From contig NZ_JADBEK010000001.1 of the NCBI RefSeq assembly GCF_014873145.1, positions 4,402,001-4,466,000 of the forward strand: 64,000 bases of DNA, written 5' to 3'. Every line of letters starts with the position of its first letter. Position 1 is the stretch's first letter. This document shows positions 1-7,325 of this stretch, one piece after another. The DNA is from Nonomuraea angiospora. Its GTDB lineage: Bacteria > Actinomycetota > Actinomycetes > Streptosporangiales > Streptosporangiaceae. Position numbers and translations under genes: made by a program. A model generated the notes under the pieces. The model was not told the origin of the DNA and searched no databases. It saw nothing but the letters and a program-made list of their open reading frames with translations.

Positions 1-118
1 GCGAGATACCCTTCTCCGTGCGGAGCCTGCGCAGCTGAGTGCCCAGCAGGATCCGCAGCACCGTCGGGCTTCCCGGCGAATGTCTGAGAAGCTTCCCTTC
101 CGCGCTCTCTGCGCTCAC
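1..118 (-). CDS. XRE-family transcriptional regulator, N-terminal fragment (runs off the left edge)
   Basis: Only the first 39 codons are inside the window. A GTG at 118 is preceded at 7 nt by AGGAG (126-130 on the complement). The peptide begins MSAESAEGKLLRHSPG and continues SPTVLRILLGTQLRRLRTEKGIS, the usual opening of actinomycete helix-turn-helix regulators in which helix 1 (LGTQLRRLR) precedes the DNA-binding helices. The gene is divergent from the anti-sigma-like ATPase at 248, a pairing common in Streptomyces-type genomes. Family is inferred from the N-terminus alone; the ligand-binding part is not visible. Confidence 0.7.
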   Translation of the reverse strand, partial: MSAESAEGKLLRHSPGSPTVLRILLGTQLRRLRTEKGIS

Positions 119-247
119 GCTGCCGCTCCTAGATCATCTGCACGTGCAGATGCGATTCGCATCCGTAAACGACCAAAAGTCTTGCATCGGTTAGCACTCC
201 CCGTAAAGATGGGCATTGGATCACCAGACCGCGCCTCGGGGGCCAGA

Positions 248-721
248 ATGACGACTTTCGACGCTCGGCCGCAAGCCGCCATCGGTTCCCGGCCACCAGG
301 ATGGCTTTCCTCCATTCTGGTAGAGGGGCATGCCTGGGAGTGCGACGCGGTGTTCCCCTTCCATCAGCGGGTCGCGCTCGAGCCGGCCTGCGTGGCGACG
401 GCGCGGCGGTTCGTCGATCAGACGCTGGCCGCGTGGGGGGTTTCCGAGCCGGCCTTCGACGCTCAGCTGGTGGTGTCGGAGCTGGTGACCAACGCGATGC
501 GGCACGGCGGCGGGGCGGCGCAGCTGCGGCTGCTGTCGCACGGGGCGGAGCTGGCGTGCGTGGTGACCGACCACAGCCGGACCGTGCCGGTGGCGACGGC
601 TCCCGACGTGTTCTCCGAGTTCGGGCGGGGGCTGCGGCTGATCGACGCGCTCTGCACCACCTGGGGCTGGCTGTCGCCCGGCGGCTCGCGCAAGCTCGTC
701 TGGGCCGTGCTCGCCGCCTGA
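248..721 (+). CDS. ATP-binding protein, anti-sigma-factor (RsbW/SpoIIAB-like) HATPase
   Basis: A 157-aa single-domain GHKL ATPase. The N-box is seen as VVSELVTNAMRHGG (about residues 76-89) and a G-box as EFGRGLRLIDAL (about 125-136). Proteins of this size and shape in actinomycetes are stand-alone HATPase regulators related to RsbW, which bind sigma factors or anti-anti-sigma partners in the cytoplasm; the partner cannot be told from sequence. The open frame extends upstream to 80, but ATG 248 is chosen because the earlier part overlaps the start of the divergent XRE gene and has no family resemblance. The short tail after the G-box is typical. No catalytic kinase residues are expected. Confidence 0.8.
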   Translation: MTTFDARPQAAIGSRPPGWLSSILVEGHAWECDAVFPFHQRVALEPACVATARRFVDQTLAAWGVSEPAFDAQLVVSELVTNAMRHGGGAAQLRLLSHGAELACVVTDHSRTVPVATAPDVFSEFGRGLRLIDALCTTWGWLSPGGSRKLVWAVLAA

Positions 722-769
722 CAGGCGGCACGCCCCGTGTTTCCAGCCGCGAGCGCCCCCTGTACGTCC

Positions 770-1402
770 TCATCGCCGCGCCCGGTCGAGCAGTTCGAGT
801 ACGTCGGCGTCGGTGAGCTGGTCGAAGCGCTCATACCACTGGCCGACCGCCCTGAAGTCGATCGGCGTGCGCAGAACCACCACCTCGTCGGCCTCGTGCC
901 GCAGCGAGCCGACTGTCTCGCGGGCCCCGACCGGCACGGCCAGCGTCACCCTGGCGGGCTTGGCCGCGGCGACCGCCCTGAGCGCGGCCCGCGCGGTGCC
1001 GCCGGTGGCCAGGCCGTCGTCCACCACGATGACCTCGCGCCCCTCCAGCGGGGGCAGCGGGCGGTCGCCGCGGTAGGCGAGCACCCTGCGCGCCAGCTCG
1101 CGCCGCTCCTTGTCCACCACGTCCGCCACCGACTCGGGCGTCATGCCGAGGCGGCGCAGCAGCGTGTGGTCGAACACGGGCTCGCCGCCCTCGGCTATGG
1201 CGCCCACCCCCAGCTCCGGGGTGGGCGGATAGCCGATCTTCCTCGTCACCAGGACGTCGAGGGGGGCGCCGAGCCTGCGCGCGATCGGCAGGGCCACCGC
1301 CACGCCGCCGCGGGGCAGGGCGAGCACGACGGGGTCGCGCACGTCCTCCAGGCGCTCGGCCAGCAGCTCCCCAGCCTGCGCACGGTCTGCGAAGAGCTCC
1401 AT
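770..1402 (-). CDS. Type I phosphoribosyltransferase-fold protein
   Basis: A 210-aa protein with the PRPP-binding loop VIVVDDGLATGGTARAA near residues 121-137, the hallmark of type I phosphoribosyltransferases. The N-terminal part VVLALPRGGVAVALPIARRL resembles the stand-alone PRTase-like proteins of actinobacteria whose substrate is unknown, rather than Apt or Hpt. It would act in the cytoplasm, by analogy transferring or binding phosphoribosyl pyrophosphate. It is convergent with the HATPase gene 49 bp away, and rsgA follows 56 bp upstream on the same strand, so a shared transcript is possible. The substrate cannot be assigned. Confidence 0.82.
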   Translation of the reverse strand: MELFADRAQAGELLAERLEDVRDPVVLALPRGGVAVALPIARRLGAPLDVLVTRKIGYPPTPELGVGAIAEGGEPVFDHTLLRRLGMTPESVADVVDKERRELARRVLAYRGDRPLPPLEGREVIVVDDGLATGGTARAALRAVAAAKPARVTLAVPVGARETVGSLRHEADEVVVLRTPIDFRAVGQWYERFDQLTDADVLELLDRARR

Positions 1403-1458
1403 GACCAGTGCCCTACCCGCTCAACCGCGCTCCTCGCCTCACCCGCGCGGCCGGGCCG

Positions 1459-2556
1459 CTAGGGCCGGCTACGGCCCGAGCGGCGCATCTCCTTGGTGAT
1501 GAGCTTCCACTTGTTCTGCTGCTCCTTGCGCAGGCGGGCGTCGGTCCTGGAGGCCATCCAGGCCGCCTCCCGCCGCAGCTTGCGCCAGCTGTCGAGCCGC
1601 CGCTCCGGCAGCTCACCGGTCTCCAGCGCGGCCAGCACCGCGCAGCCCGGCTCGCCGGAGTGCCCGCAGTCGCCGAAGCGGCACAGCACGGCCAGCGCCT
1701 CGATGTCGGAGAAGACCAGGTCGACGCCGTCGGCGATGTCGTAGAGGCCGATCCGCCGGATCCCGGGCGTGTCGATGACCAGCCCGCCCCCGGACAGCGG
1801 GATGAGCTCCCTGTGGACGGTGGTGTGCCGGCCCCGCCCGTCGGCGGCGCGCACCTGCTGGGTCTCCATGACGCCGTCCCCGGCCAGCGCGTTGACCAGG
1901 GTGGACTTGCCGGCTCCCGACGGGCCGAGGATCACGGCCGTACGGGATCCCTCCAGGTAGCCGGCGGCCAGCGGTACCCCGTCGCCGCGCAGGGACGAGA
2001 CCGCGTGCACGTCCACGCCGGGCGCGGCCACCCGGACGTCGTCGAGCAACTGGTCGAGGCCGTCCTCGAACAGGTCGGACTTGGTGATGAGCACCACGGG
2101 CGTGCCGCCGGACTCCCAGGCCAGCGCGACGAGGCGCTCGATGCGGCCGAGGTCGGCGAAGTCCGTGGAGTGCATGGACGGCTCGGCCACGAAGACGACG
2201 TCGACGTTCGCGGCGAGCACCTGGCCCTGGCCGTCGCCGGACAGGCCGCCCACCGAGTCGCGGCTCACGCCGCCCCTGATGAACGCGGTCGTCCGCGGCA
2301 GGACCTCGTCGAGCTCGTAGCGGCCCTCCGGGAGCAGCTTGAGGGCGACCCAGTCGCCCACGCACGGCAGCGCGACCGGGTCGGCGGCCGACGCCCTGCG
2401 GACGCGGGCGCCGTACTTGACGTGAAGCTGACCCTCCGCCGCGATCACCTCGGCGGCGCCGCGGTCGACGCGGGCCACGCGGGCGGGGACGGTGTCAGCG
2501 GGCAGCTCGGCGGCGCGGAGAGCGGTCCAGCCGAGCAGGGAAAGATCGTGAGACAA
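1459..2556 (-). CDS. rsgA: Ribosome small-subunit-dependent GTPase A
   Basis: A circularly permuted GTPase of 365 aa that assists late 30S maturation. An N-terminal OB-fold region is followed by the G-motifs in the permuted order: LITKSDLF (G4), then GPSGAGKSTL (P-loop, G1), then DTPGIR (G3). The C-terminal zinc-binding knuckle is CRFGDCGHSGEPGC. These are the complete RsgA (YjeQ) signatures. The only start that keeps the whole N-terminus is TTG at 2556, with AAAGG about 10 nt upstream; GTG or ATG starts further in would cut the OB fold. A short reading frame with a very strong Shine-Dalgarno lies just upstream (2596-2649). Confidence 0.93.
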   Translation of the reverse strand: MSHDLSLLGWTALRAAELPADTVPARVARVDRGAAEVIAAEGQLHVKYGARVRRASAADPVALPCVGDWVALKLLPEGRYELDEVLPRTTAFIRGGVSRDSVGGLSGDGQGQVLAANVDVVFVAEPSMHSTDFADLGRIERLVALAWESGGTPVVLITKSDLFEDGLDQLLDDVRVAAPGVDVHAVSSLRGDGVPLAAGYLEGSRTAVILGPSGAGKSTLVNALAGDGVMETQQVRAADGRGRHTTVHRELIPLSGGGLVIDTPGIRRIGLYDIADGVDLVFSDIEALAVLCRFGDCGHSGEPGCAVLAALETGELPERRLDSWRKLRREAAWMASRTDARLRKEQQNKWKLITKEMRRSGRSRP

Positions 2557-2595
2557 CGCAGTTGAACCTTTGATCGAGAAGGGAAACCCGGCAGC

Positions 2596-2649
2596 TCAGC
2601 GGAGCCCGGGGAGGTGGACGAACGGCATACGGAACGGGACGACCCGCAT
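2596..2649 (-). CDS. Possible 17-aa upstream peptide ahead of rsgA
   Basis: ATG at 2649 is preceded by an exceptionally purine-rich ribosome-binding site (GAGGAGGTGAGG, complement of 2653-2664). The frame encodes MRVVPFRMPFVHLPGLR and stops at 2596, 39 nt before the rsgA start. Nothing is known of this peptide. It could be a leader peptide coupling translation to rsgA, or an accident. The case rests on the ribosome-binding site, which is stronger than the one at rsgA itself. Confidence 0.3.
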   Translation of the reverse strand: MRVVPFRMPFVHLPGLR

Positions 2650-2788
2650 AGTCCTCACCTCCTCGATCAGTTGCGGCAGACTCTACGCACCTCTCCCGCA
2701 GGGATGCAATCGGATTAAGTATGGCGATCTGTTGAACCCTGCCCGGGCGGCCGGCCGTACCACCTGCCGACGGACCCGAGAAAGGGGA

Positions 2789-3418
2789 ATGATGCACACC
2801 AGCACTTATCCCCCGCCCTCGGCCGAGGGAGCCGCCCCTATGGGGAAGCCGCGTTTTCGACACTGGATCCGCCGCGTACGGCCGGATGACGGGGTGCCAA
2901 ATGACGGGGTGCCGAATGACGAGGCGGCAGTGTCCGCGCTCTACCGGGAGTATCACAGGCCGTTGCTGGCCTTCGTGATCAGGTTGACGGCGGGCGATCG
3001 GCAGTGGGCGGAAGACGTGGTGCAGGAGACCATGATCCGGGCTTGGCGCAGCGCGGAGCAGCTCGATCCCGAGTCGGTCTCACTGATGCCCTGGCTGGCG
3101 ACGGTCGCCAGACGTATCGTGATCGATGACCGGCGGCGCCGGGGCGCGCGCCCTCAGGAGTCGGGTGACGGGCCGCTGGAGACGATGCCCGTGCCTGACG
3201 AGATGGAGGGCCTGCTGCACCAGGTGGTCGTGACAGAGGCGCTGAAGGCGTTGTCGCCGGCACACCGCGAGATCCTCAACGAGACGATCTTGCGAGACCG
3301 GTCGGTCAACGACGCCGCCGAGGCGCTGGGCATCCCGGTCGGCACCGTGAAGTCCCGGGTCTACTACGCCGTTCGCGCGCTGCGGATCGCACTTGAGGAG
3401 AGGGGGGTGACGGCGTGA
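2789..3418 (+). CDS. ECF RNA polymerase sigma factor
   Basis: A 209-aa sigma-70 family protein. Region 2 runs from about residue 50 (LYREYHRPLLAFVIRL, then WAEDVVQETMIRAWR). Region 4 is C-terminal (LSPAHREILNETILRD, then AAEALGIPVGTVKSRVYYAVRAL, a clear helix-turn-helix). It directs RNA polymerase to a small regulon and is presumably held inactive by the zinc-finger protein encoded next, whose GTG overlaps this stop by 4 bases. The layout resembles SigL/RslA-type pairs. ATG 2789 is chosen because AAAGGGG lies just upstream; a second ATG follows at once. The N-terminus contains a tandem 15-bp repeat (NDGVPND) at about 2886-2920. Confidence 0.9.
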   Translation: MMHTSTYPPPSAEGAAPMGKPRFRHWIRRVRPDDGVPNDGVPNDEAAVSALYREYHRPLLAFVIRLTAGDRQWAEDVVQETMIRAWRSAEQLDPESVSLMPWLATVARRIVIDDRRRRGARPQESGDGPLETMPVPDEMEGLLHQVVVTEALKALSPAHREILNETILRDRSVNDAAEALGIPVGTVKSRVYYAVRALRIALEERGVTA

Positions 3419-4125
3419 CTTCGAGAGTCGAGCACACGGACGTGGGCGCGTACGCGCTCGGACTGCTGGAGGAGGACGACAGGCACGCCTTCGAGGCCCA
3501 TCTCCTGGGCTGCGCCCCCTGTCGCGCCGAGCTGTCCGATCTGTCCGGCATGGCCAGCGTGCTGAGCGGGATCGGCCCGATGGAGGACTACGGGGCGCCG
3601 TCCCCCGAGCCGGTGATCGACCTGCTCCAGCGCAAGAAGCGGACGGACAGGAAGACCCGCAGGGGGACGTTCGTGATCGGGATGGCGGCGGCGGTCACGC
3701 TGGTGGCCGGCGGGCTGACGATCGGCACGCAGCTCTCCGTCGGCGACGCCCCTCCGATCGCCCAGGGGCACGGCAGCCACATGGGCCCGGCCGAGCAGTT
3801 CTTCGCCGACGGTACGCCCGTCGAGGGGAAGGGCGTCGACGGGGTCACCGGCGGGCTGGTGGTCGAGTCGAAGGCCTGGGGCACGCACGCCGCCCTCAAG
3901 CTGGCCGGGGTGAAGGGGCCGCTCGAATGCGAGCTGGTCTCGGTCGGCAAGTCGGGTGAGCGCCGGGTGATGACCGGGTGGTCCGTACCTCCAGCCGGGT
4001 ACGGAGTGCCGGGTTCGCCCGATCCGCTCTACATGCACGGCGGCAGTGCGACGCCGTTGAAGGACATCGACCATTTCGAGGTGGTCACCTCGGCGGGCAA
4101 GAAGCTGCTCACCATCAACGCCTGA
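3415..4125 (+). CDS. Membrane-anchored zinc-finger anti-sigma factor
   Basis: A 236-aa cognate anti-sigma factor. The ZAS motif (H-x3-C-x2-C) is visible as HAFEAHLLGCAPC near residues 21-33, which in the family binds zinc and clamps the sigma factor. One transmembrane helix lies about residues 84-106 (GTFVIGMAAAVTLVAGGLTIG). The remaining ~130 residues are extracytoplasmic and resemble the anti-sigma-K/RskA-like sensor domain (VVESKAWGTHAALKLAGVKG, then RRVMTGWSVPPAGYG). GTG 3415 overlaps the sigma stop in GTGA, implying translational coupling. A strong intrinsic terminator follows, so sigma and anti-sigma form a two-gene operon. Confidence 0.9.
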   Translation: MTSRVEHTDVGAYALGLLEEDDRHAFEAHLLGCAPCRAELSDLSGMASVLSGIGPMEDYGAPSPEPVIDLLQRKKRTDRKTRRGTFVIGMAAAVTLVAGGLTIGTQLSVGDAPPIAQGHGSHMGPAEQFFADGTPVEGKGVDGVTGGLVVESKAWGTHAALKLAGVKGPLECELVSVGKSGERRVMTGWSVPPAGYGVPGSPDPLYMHGGSATPLKDIDHFEVVTSAGKKLLTINA

Positions 4126-4140
4126 CCCGGCAGGCGCTCC

Positions 4141-4172
4141 AAGCCCTCCCACCGCTGGTGGGAGGGCTTTTT
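4141..4172 (+). terminator. Intrinsic terminator of the sigma/anti-sigma operon
   Basis: AAGCCCTCCCACC and GGTGGGAGGGCTT form a perfect 13-bp stem around the loop GCT, followed by T residues. It begins 16 bp after the anti-sigma stop. Confidence 0.93.
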
Positions 4173-4288
4173 CGGGTCTTCGGCCTTGTGTGCAGAATTA
4201 CGGATTCGCGGCTTGAACCTCCCCCGGCGCCGGGCGCGTACTGCCTGCCGTACCAACCGGAATATCAAACCGTTTAAGAGGTTTAGCC

Positions 4289-5575
4289 ATGTTCATCCGG
4301 AAGTTCGCAATTCCTGGCACGCTGCTCGCCGCCGCCCTGCTCGCCTCCCCCGCCTCGCCGGCGAACGCCTCCGGTGACGACGTCTATCTCGCCGCCGGCC
4401 TGCGCGGCGCCAACGAGGTGGGCGTCAAGGGCGACGCCGACGGGCGCTCGACGGTCGTGATCAGGATCAGCGGGAACGAGGTCACGTTCGCGGCCCGCTG
4501 GAACGAGATCGGCACGCCCACCGCCGGCCACGTCCACCTGGGCGCGAAGGGCGTCAACGGGGACGTCAGGCTCGAGTTCTTCACCAGGCCGCTGCCCGCC
4601 GGCGTGCTCGGCGTCACCGGCACCGTCAAGGCCGACAACGACCTGGTCAAGGCGCTCATCGACAACCCCGGCGGCTTCTACGCCAACCTGCACGACGCCA
4701 AGCACCCCAAGGGCGCGCTCCGCGGCCAGTTCCACCGGCTGAACAAGCCGATCGACCTCAACGGCGTGCTGCAGGGCAGCAACCAGGCCACGCTCTCCGC
4801 GCGCGCCGACGGGGCGCAGGAGGTGCCGGAGAACGACGGCAAGAAGCGCGGCGACCAAGACGGCCAGGCCGGGTGGTGGCTGCGTCCCAGCGGGTCGTCC
4901 CTCGCGTACACGGCCTTCTGGTCGGGCCTCGGCGCGGTCACCGACGGCCACCTGCACAAGGGTTCCGCAGGCGGGAACGGTCCAGTGGTCGCCGGCCTGT
5001 TCGCGGGCGCCCTGCCCGAGAACCTGACCGGCGTCGCGGGCGAGGCCCCGGTCGCCGCCGGCGTCCTCAAGCGCATCGCCGCCCACCCCGACCGTTACTA
5101 CGCGAACCTGCACACCTCCGACTTCGACGGCGGTGCCGTACGCGGCCAGCTGTCCGACCGGCCGTTCACCCACCCGCGCGCGCTCACCGCCGACGTGCTG
5201 CGCGGCGCACAGATCTACTCCTGCACGGCACAGCCGAACGGCGGGTACGCCTTCACCCAGCTCGGCGTCTCGGCCAAGCTGCGGCGCGGGATCGACCATT
5301 CGTTCGTGACGCCCGCCGCCGGACCGCCGCAGTGGATCGCTCCAGACGGGAGCGCGGTGCGCGGCTCGGTCGTCACCAAGACGCCCAACGGCGACGGCAA
5401 CATCCCCGAGCTCGTGCTGGACGCCACCCAGGCGGGCAAGGCCAGCGGGCTGCTCGCGCACGCCACGCAGATCCTGCGCCTGAACACCATCGGCGGTGTC
5501 GCACCGTCCGGCGCCTGCACGCCGGGCTCCGAGGCCCGGGTCCCGTACGGGGCCGACTACCTGTTCCTGGGCTGA
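4289..5575 (+). CDS. Secreted CHRD-CHRD-DUF3455 protein
   Basis: A 428-aa exported protein. The signal peptide is MFIRKFAIPGTLLAAALLA followed by an Ala-rich cleavage zone (SPANAS). Two CHRD (chordin-like) modules follow, about residues 30-155 and 165-295, each ending in the typical GxYxNLHxxxxxxGAxRGQ pattern (GGFYANLHDAKHPKGALRGQ, and DRYYANLHTSDFDGGAVRGQ). The last ~125 residues match DUF3455: LRGAQIYSC, QWIAPDGSAVRGSV, LRLNTIGGVAP, VPYGADYLF. CHRD domains are extracellular beta folds of uncertain bacterial role. The gene follows the ECF sigma/anti-sigma pair but is separated by a terminator, so it is a candidate target rather than an operon member. I know of no function for the combined architecture. 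Confidence 0.85.
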   Translation: MFIRKFAIPGTLLAAALLASPASPANASGDDVYLAAGLRGANEVGVKGDADGRSTVVIRISGNEVTFAARWNEIGTPTAGHVHLGAKGVNGDVRLEFFTRPLPAGVLGVTGTVKADNDLVKALIDNPGGFYANLHDAKHPKGALRGQFHRLNKPIDLNGVLQGSNQATLSARADGAQEVPENDGKKRGDQDGQAGWWLRPSGSSLAYTAFWSGLGAVTDGHLHKGSAGGNGPVVAGLFAGALPENLTGVAGEAPVAAGVLKRIAAHPDRYYANLHTSDFDGGAVRGQLSDRPFTHPRALTADVLRGAQIYSCTAQPNGGYAFTQLGVSAKLRRGIDHSFVTPAAGPPQWIAPDGSAVRGSVVTKTPNGDGNIPELVLDATQAGKASGLLAHATQILRLNTIGGVAPSGACTPGSEARVPYGADYLFLG

Positions 5576-5692
5576 GGCTTCCGGGGGGCGATTCGGTCCC
5601 GTCCCCTGGAACGCCTTTCCCGGTCGATCCGGCCCCGTCCCCCGGGCCGCCGGTCGGCCGACCGCGAGCGGGGCACTCCGCCCCACTCGCAC

Positions 5693-5737
5693 CGAACGCC
5701 CCGCCGCACTCCGGGAGCCCGTGCGGCGGGGCGTTCG
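5693..5737. terminator. Long perfect hairpin in the convergent gap
   Basis: CGAACGCCCCGCCGCAC (5693-5709) and its exact complement (5721-5737) form a 17-bp stem around an 11-nt loop, between the CHRD gene (+) and glyA (-). There is no T-tract, as is common for actinomycete terminators. The rest of the 302-bp gap 5576-5877 is GC-rich and shows no gene. Confidence 0.7.
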
Positions 5738-5808
5738 CCGTCCCCACACGGTCACCCCACGCCGCCGTCCGGGCCGGGGCGGACCCAGAGGCCGCGTGCC
5801 CGACCGGC

Positions 5809-5833
5809 GGTGTCACCCCCTGAGGGTGACACC
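5809..5833 (-). terminator. Hairpin downstream of glyA
   Basis: GGTGTCACCC and GGGTGACACC pair perfectly over 10 bp around a 5-nt loop, 45 bp beyond the glyA stop on the complement. It probably terminates glyA. Confidence 0.65.
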
Positions 5834-5877
5834 GGGATGGGCAGCGGCGGGTGGGATCGCCCGGGGCCGCGGTGTGG

Positions 5878-7128
5878 TTACAGGCCCGGGGCCGGGAACT
5901 GCGCGGTGAGTTCGCTGACCTCGTGGTGCACGCGGGCGATGACGTCCTCCGCGTCCCCCTTGGCCAGGGCCGTGACGACCTCGTCCATCCAGGCGCCGAT
6001 CTGGCGCATCTCGGCCTCGCCCATGCCCCGGGAGGTGACGGACGGGGTGCCGATGCGGATGCCCGACGGGTCGAACGGCTTGCGGGGGTCGAACGGGACC
6101 GTGTTGTAGTTGGTCTCCAGCCCCGCCCGGTCGAGCGCCTGGGCGGCGGGCTTGCCGCCGATGCCCTTGGGCGTGAGGTCGAGCAGGATCAGGTGGTTGT
6201 CGGTGCCGCCGGAGACCAGGTCGAACCCGCGGGAGGCGAGCTCGTCGGCCAGGGTCTTGGCGTTGGCGACGACCTGGTGGGCGTAGTCGCGGAACGACGG
6301 CTGGGCGGCCTCGTGGAGCGCGACGGCGATGGCGGCGGTGGTGTGGTTGTGGGGACCGCCCTGCAGGCCGGGGAAGACGGCCTTGTTGAGCGCCGTGGCG
6401 TGCTCGTCGGCCGTGGCCATCAGCATGGCGCCACGCGGCCCGCGCAGCGTCTTGTGCGTGGTCGTGGAGATCACGTCGGCGTGGCCCACCGGGGACGGGT
6501 GCGCGCCGCCCGCCACCAGGCCCGCGATGTGGGCGATGTCGGCGGCCAGCACGGCCCCGACCTCGCGGGCGATCGAGGCGAAGCCCTCGAAGTCGATGGT
6601 GCGCGGGATCGCGGTGCCGCCGCAGAAGATCAGCTTCGGCCGGTGCTCGAGGGCGAGCTCGCGCACCTCGTCGAGGTCGATGCGGCCGGTGTCCTTGCGT
6701 ACGCCGTAGCGGACCGGGTTGAACCACTTGCCGGTCGCGGAGACGGACCAGCCGTGGGTGAGGTGGCCGCCGAACGGCAGGCCCATGCCCATGACGGTGT
6801 CGCCCGGCTGCAGGAACGCCATGTAGATGGCGAGGTTGGCGGGCGAGCCGGAGTAGGGCTGGACGTTGGCGTGGTTGACGCCGAACAGCGACTTGGCCCG
6901 CTCGATGGCCACGGTCTCGATCTGGTCGATGACCTGCTGGCCCTCGTAGTAGCGCTTGCCCGCGTAGCCCTCGGAGTATTTGTTGGTGAGGACGGTGCCG
7001 GTGGCCTCGAGCACGGCCTTGGACACGTAGTTTTCGGACGCGATGAGCTTGACGGTGTCGGCCTGGCGCCGCTCTTCCGCCTTGATGAGCTCGGCGATCT
7101 GCGGGTCGACGCTCGCAAGAGAACTCAT
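5878..7128 (-). CDS. glyA: Serine hydroxymethyltransferase
   Basis: A 416-aa PLP enzyme converting serine and tetrahydrofolate to glycine and 5,10-methylene-THF, the main source of one-carbon units. The PLP-lysine segment is ADVISTTTHKTLRGPRGAML. Other family signatures are EGYAGKRYYEGQQVID, NVQPYSGSPAN and GMGLPFGGHLTHGW. Length is normal. ATG 7128 (MSSLASVDPQIAEL) is chosen; AGGAAA lies 5 nt upstream, and the in-frame extension upstream runs through the riboswitch aptamer, so it is not coding. Expression is very likely controlled by the ZTP riboswitch at 7157-7236, which senses a purine intermediate that accumulates when 10-formyl-THF runs short. Confidence 0.97.
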   Translation of the reverse strand: MSSLASVDPQIAELIKAEERRQADTVKLIASENYVSKAVLEATGTVLTNKYSEGYAGKRYYEGQQVIDQIETVAIERAKSLFGVNHANVQPYSGSPANLAIYMAFLQPGDTVMGMGLPFGGHLTHGWSVSATGKWFNPVRYGVRKDTGRIDLDEVRELALEHRPKLIFCGGTAIPRTIDFEGFASIAREVGAVLAADIAHIAGLVAGGAHPSPVGHADVISTTTHKTLRGPRGAMLMATADEHATALNKAVFPGLQGGPHNHTTAAIAVALHEAAQPSFRDYAHQVVANAKTLADELASRGFDLVSGGTDNHLILLDLTPKGIGGKPAAQALDRAGLETNYNTVPFDPRKPFDPSGIRIGTPSVTSRGMGEAEMRQIGAWMDEVVTALAKGDAEDVIARVHHEVSELTAQFPAPGL

Positions 7129-7156
7129 GATTTTCCTGTCATCGTTGACAACTGCG

Positions 7157-7236
7157 AAGACCCAGGCGCACGGCCTCCGCTCCTTTCGCTCCCCGGTGGT
7201 CGATCCCACCAAATGCGCCAGTCGCGTCTCCTCCTA
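7157..7236 (-). promoter_or_regulatory. ZTP/ZMP (pfl) riboswitch in the glyA leader
   Basis: Read on the complement, the RNA shows all pfl-motif landmarks in order: GCGACUGGCGCA, hairpin GGUGG/CCACC, then CCGGGGAGCG, a variable linker, and CCGUGCGCCUGGGUC. The pseudoknot is explicit: GGCGCA (complement of 7214-7219) pairs with UGCGCC (complement of 7165-7170). The family binds ZTP or ZMP (AICAR phosphates) and typically activates folate and one-carbon genes such as glyA. The aptamer ends about 30 nt before ATG 7128. I see no U-rich terminator, so control of translation initiation is more likely than transcription attenuation (inference). Confidence 0.94.
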
Positions 7237-7325
7237 GACGATAGCGGATGTCACGGGGCCCATCCGTCGTGTCACGATGAGGTGATCGCGACGCCGCGTC
7301 CGCCGCGCCTCCGGGCCGGGAGGCC

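Noticed and set aside
80..247. N-terminal extension of the HATPase gene
   Set aside because: It overlaps the start and ribosome-binding site of the divergent XRE gene and has no family resemblance.
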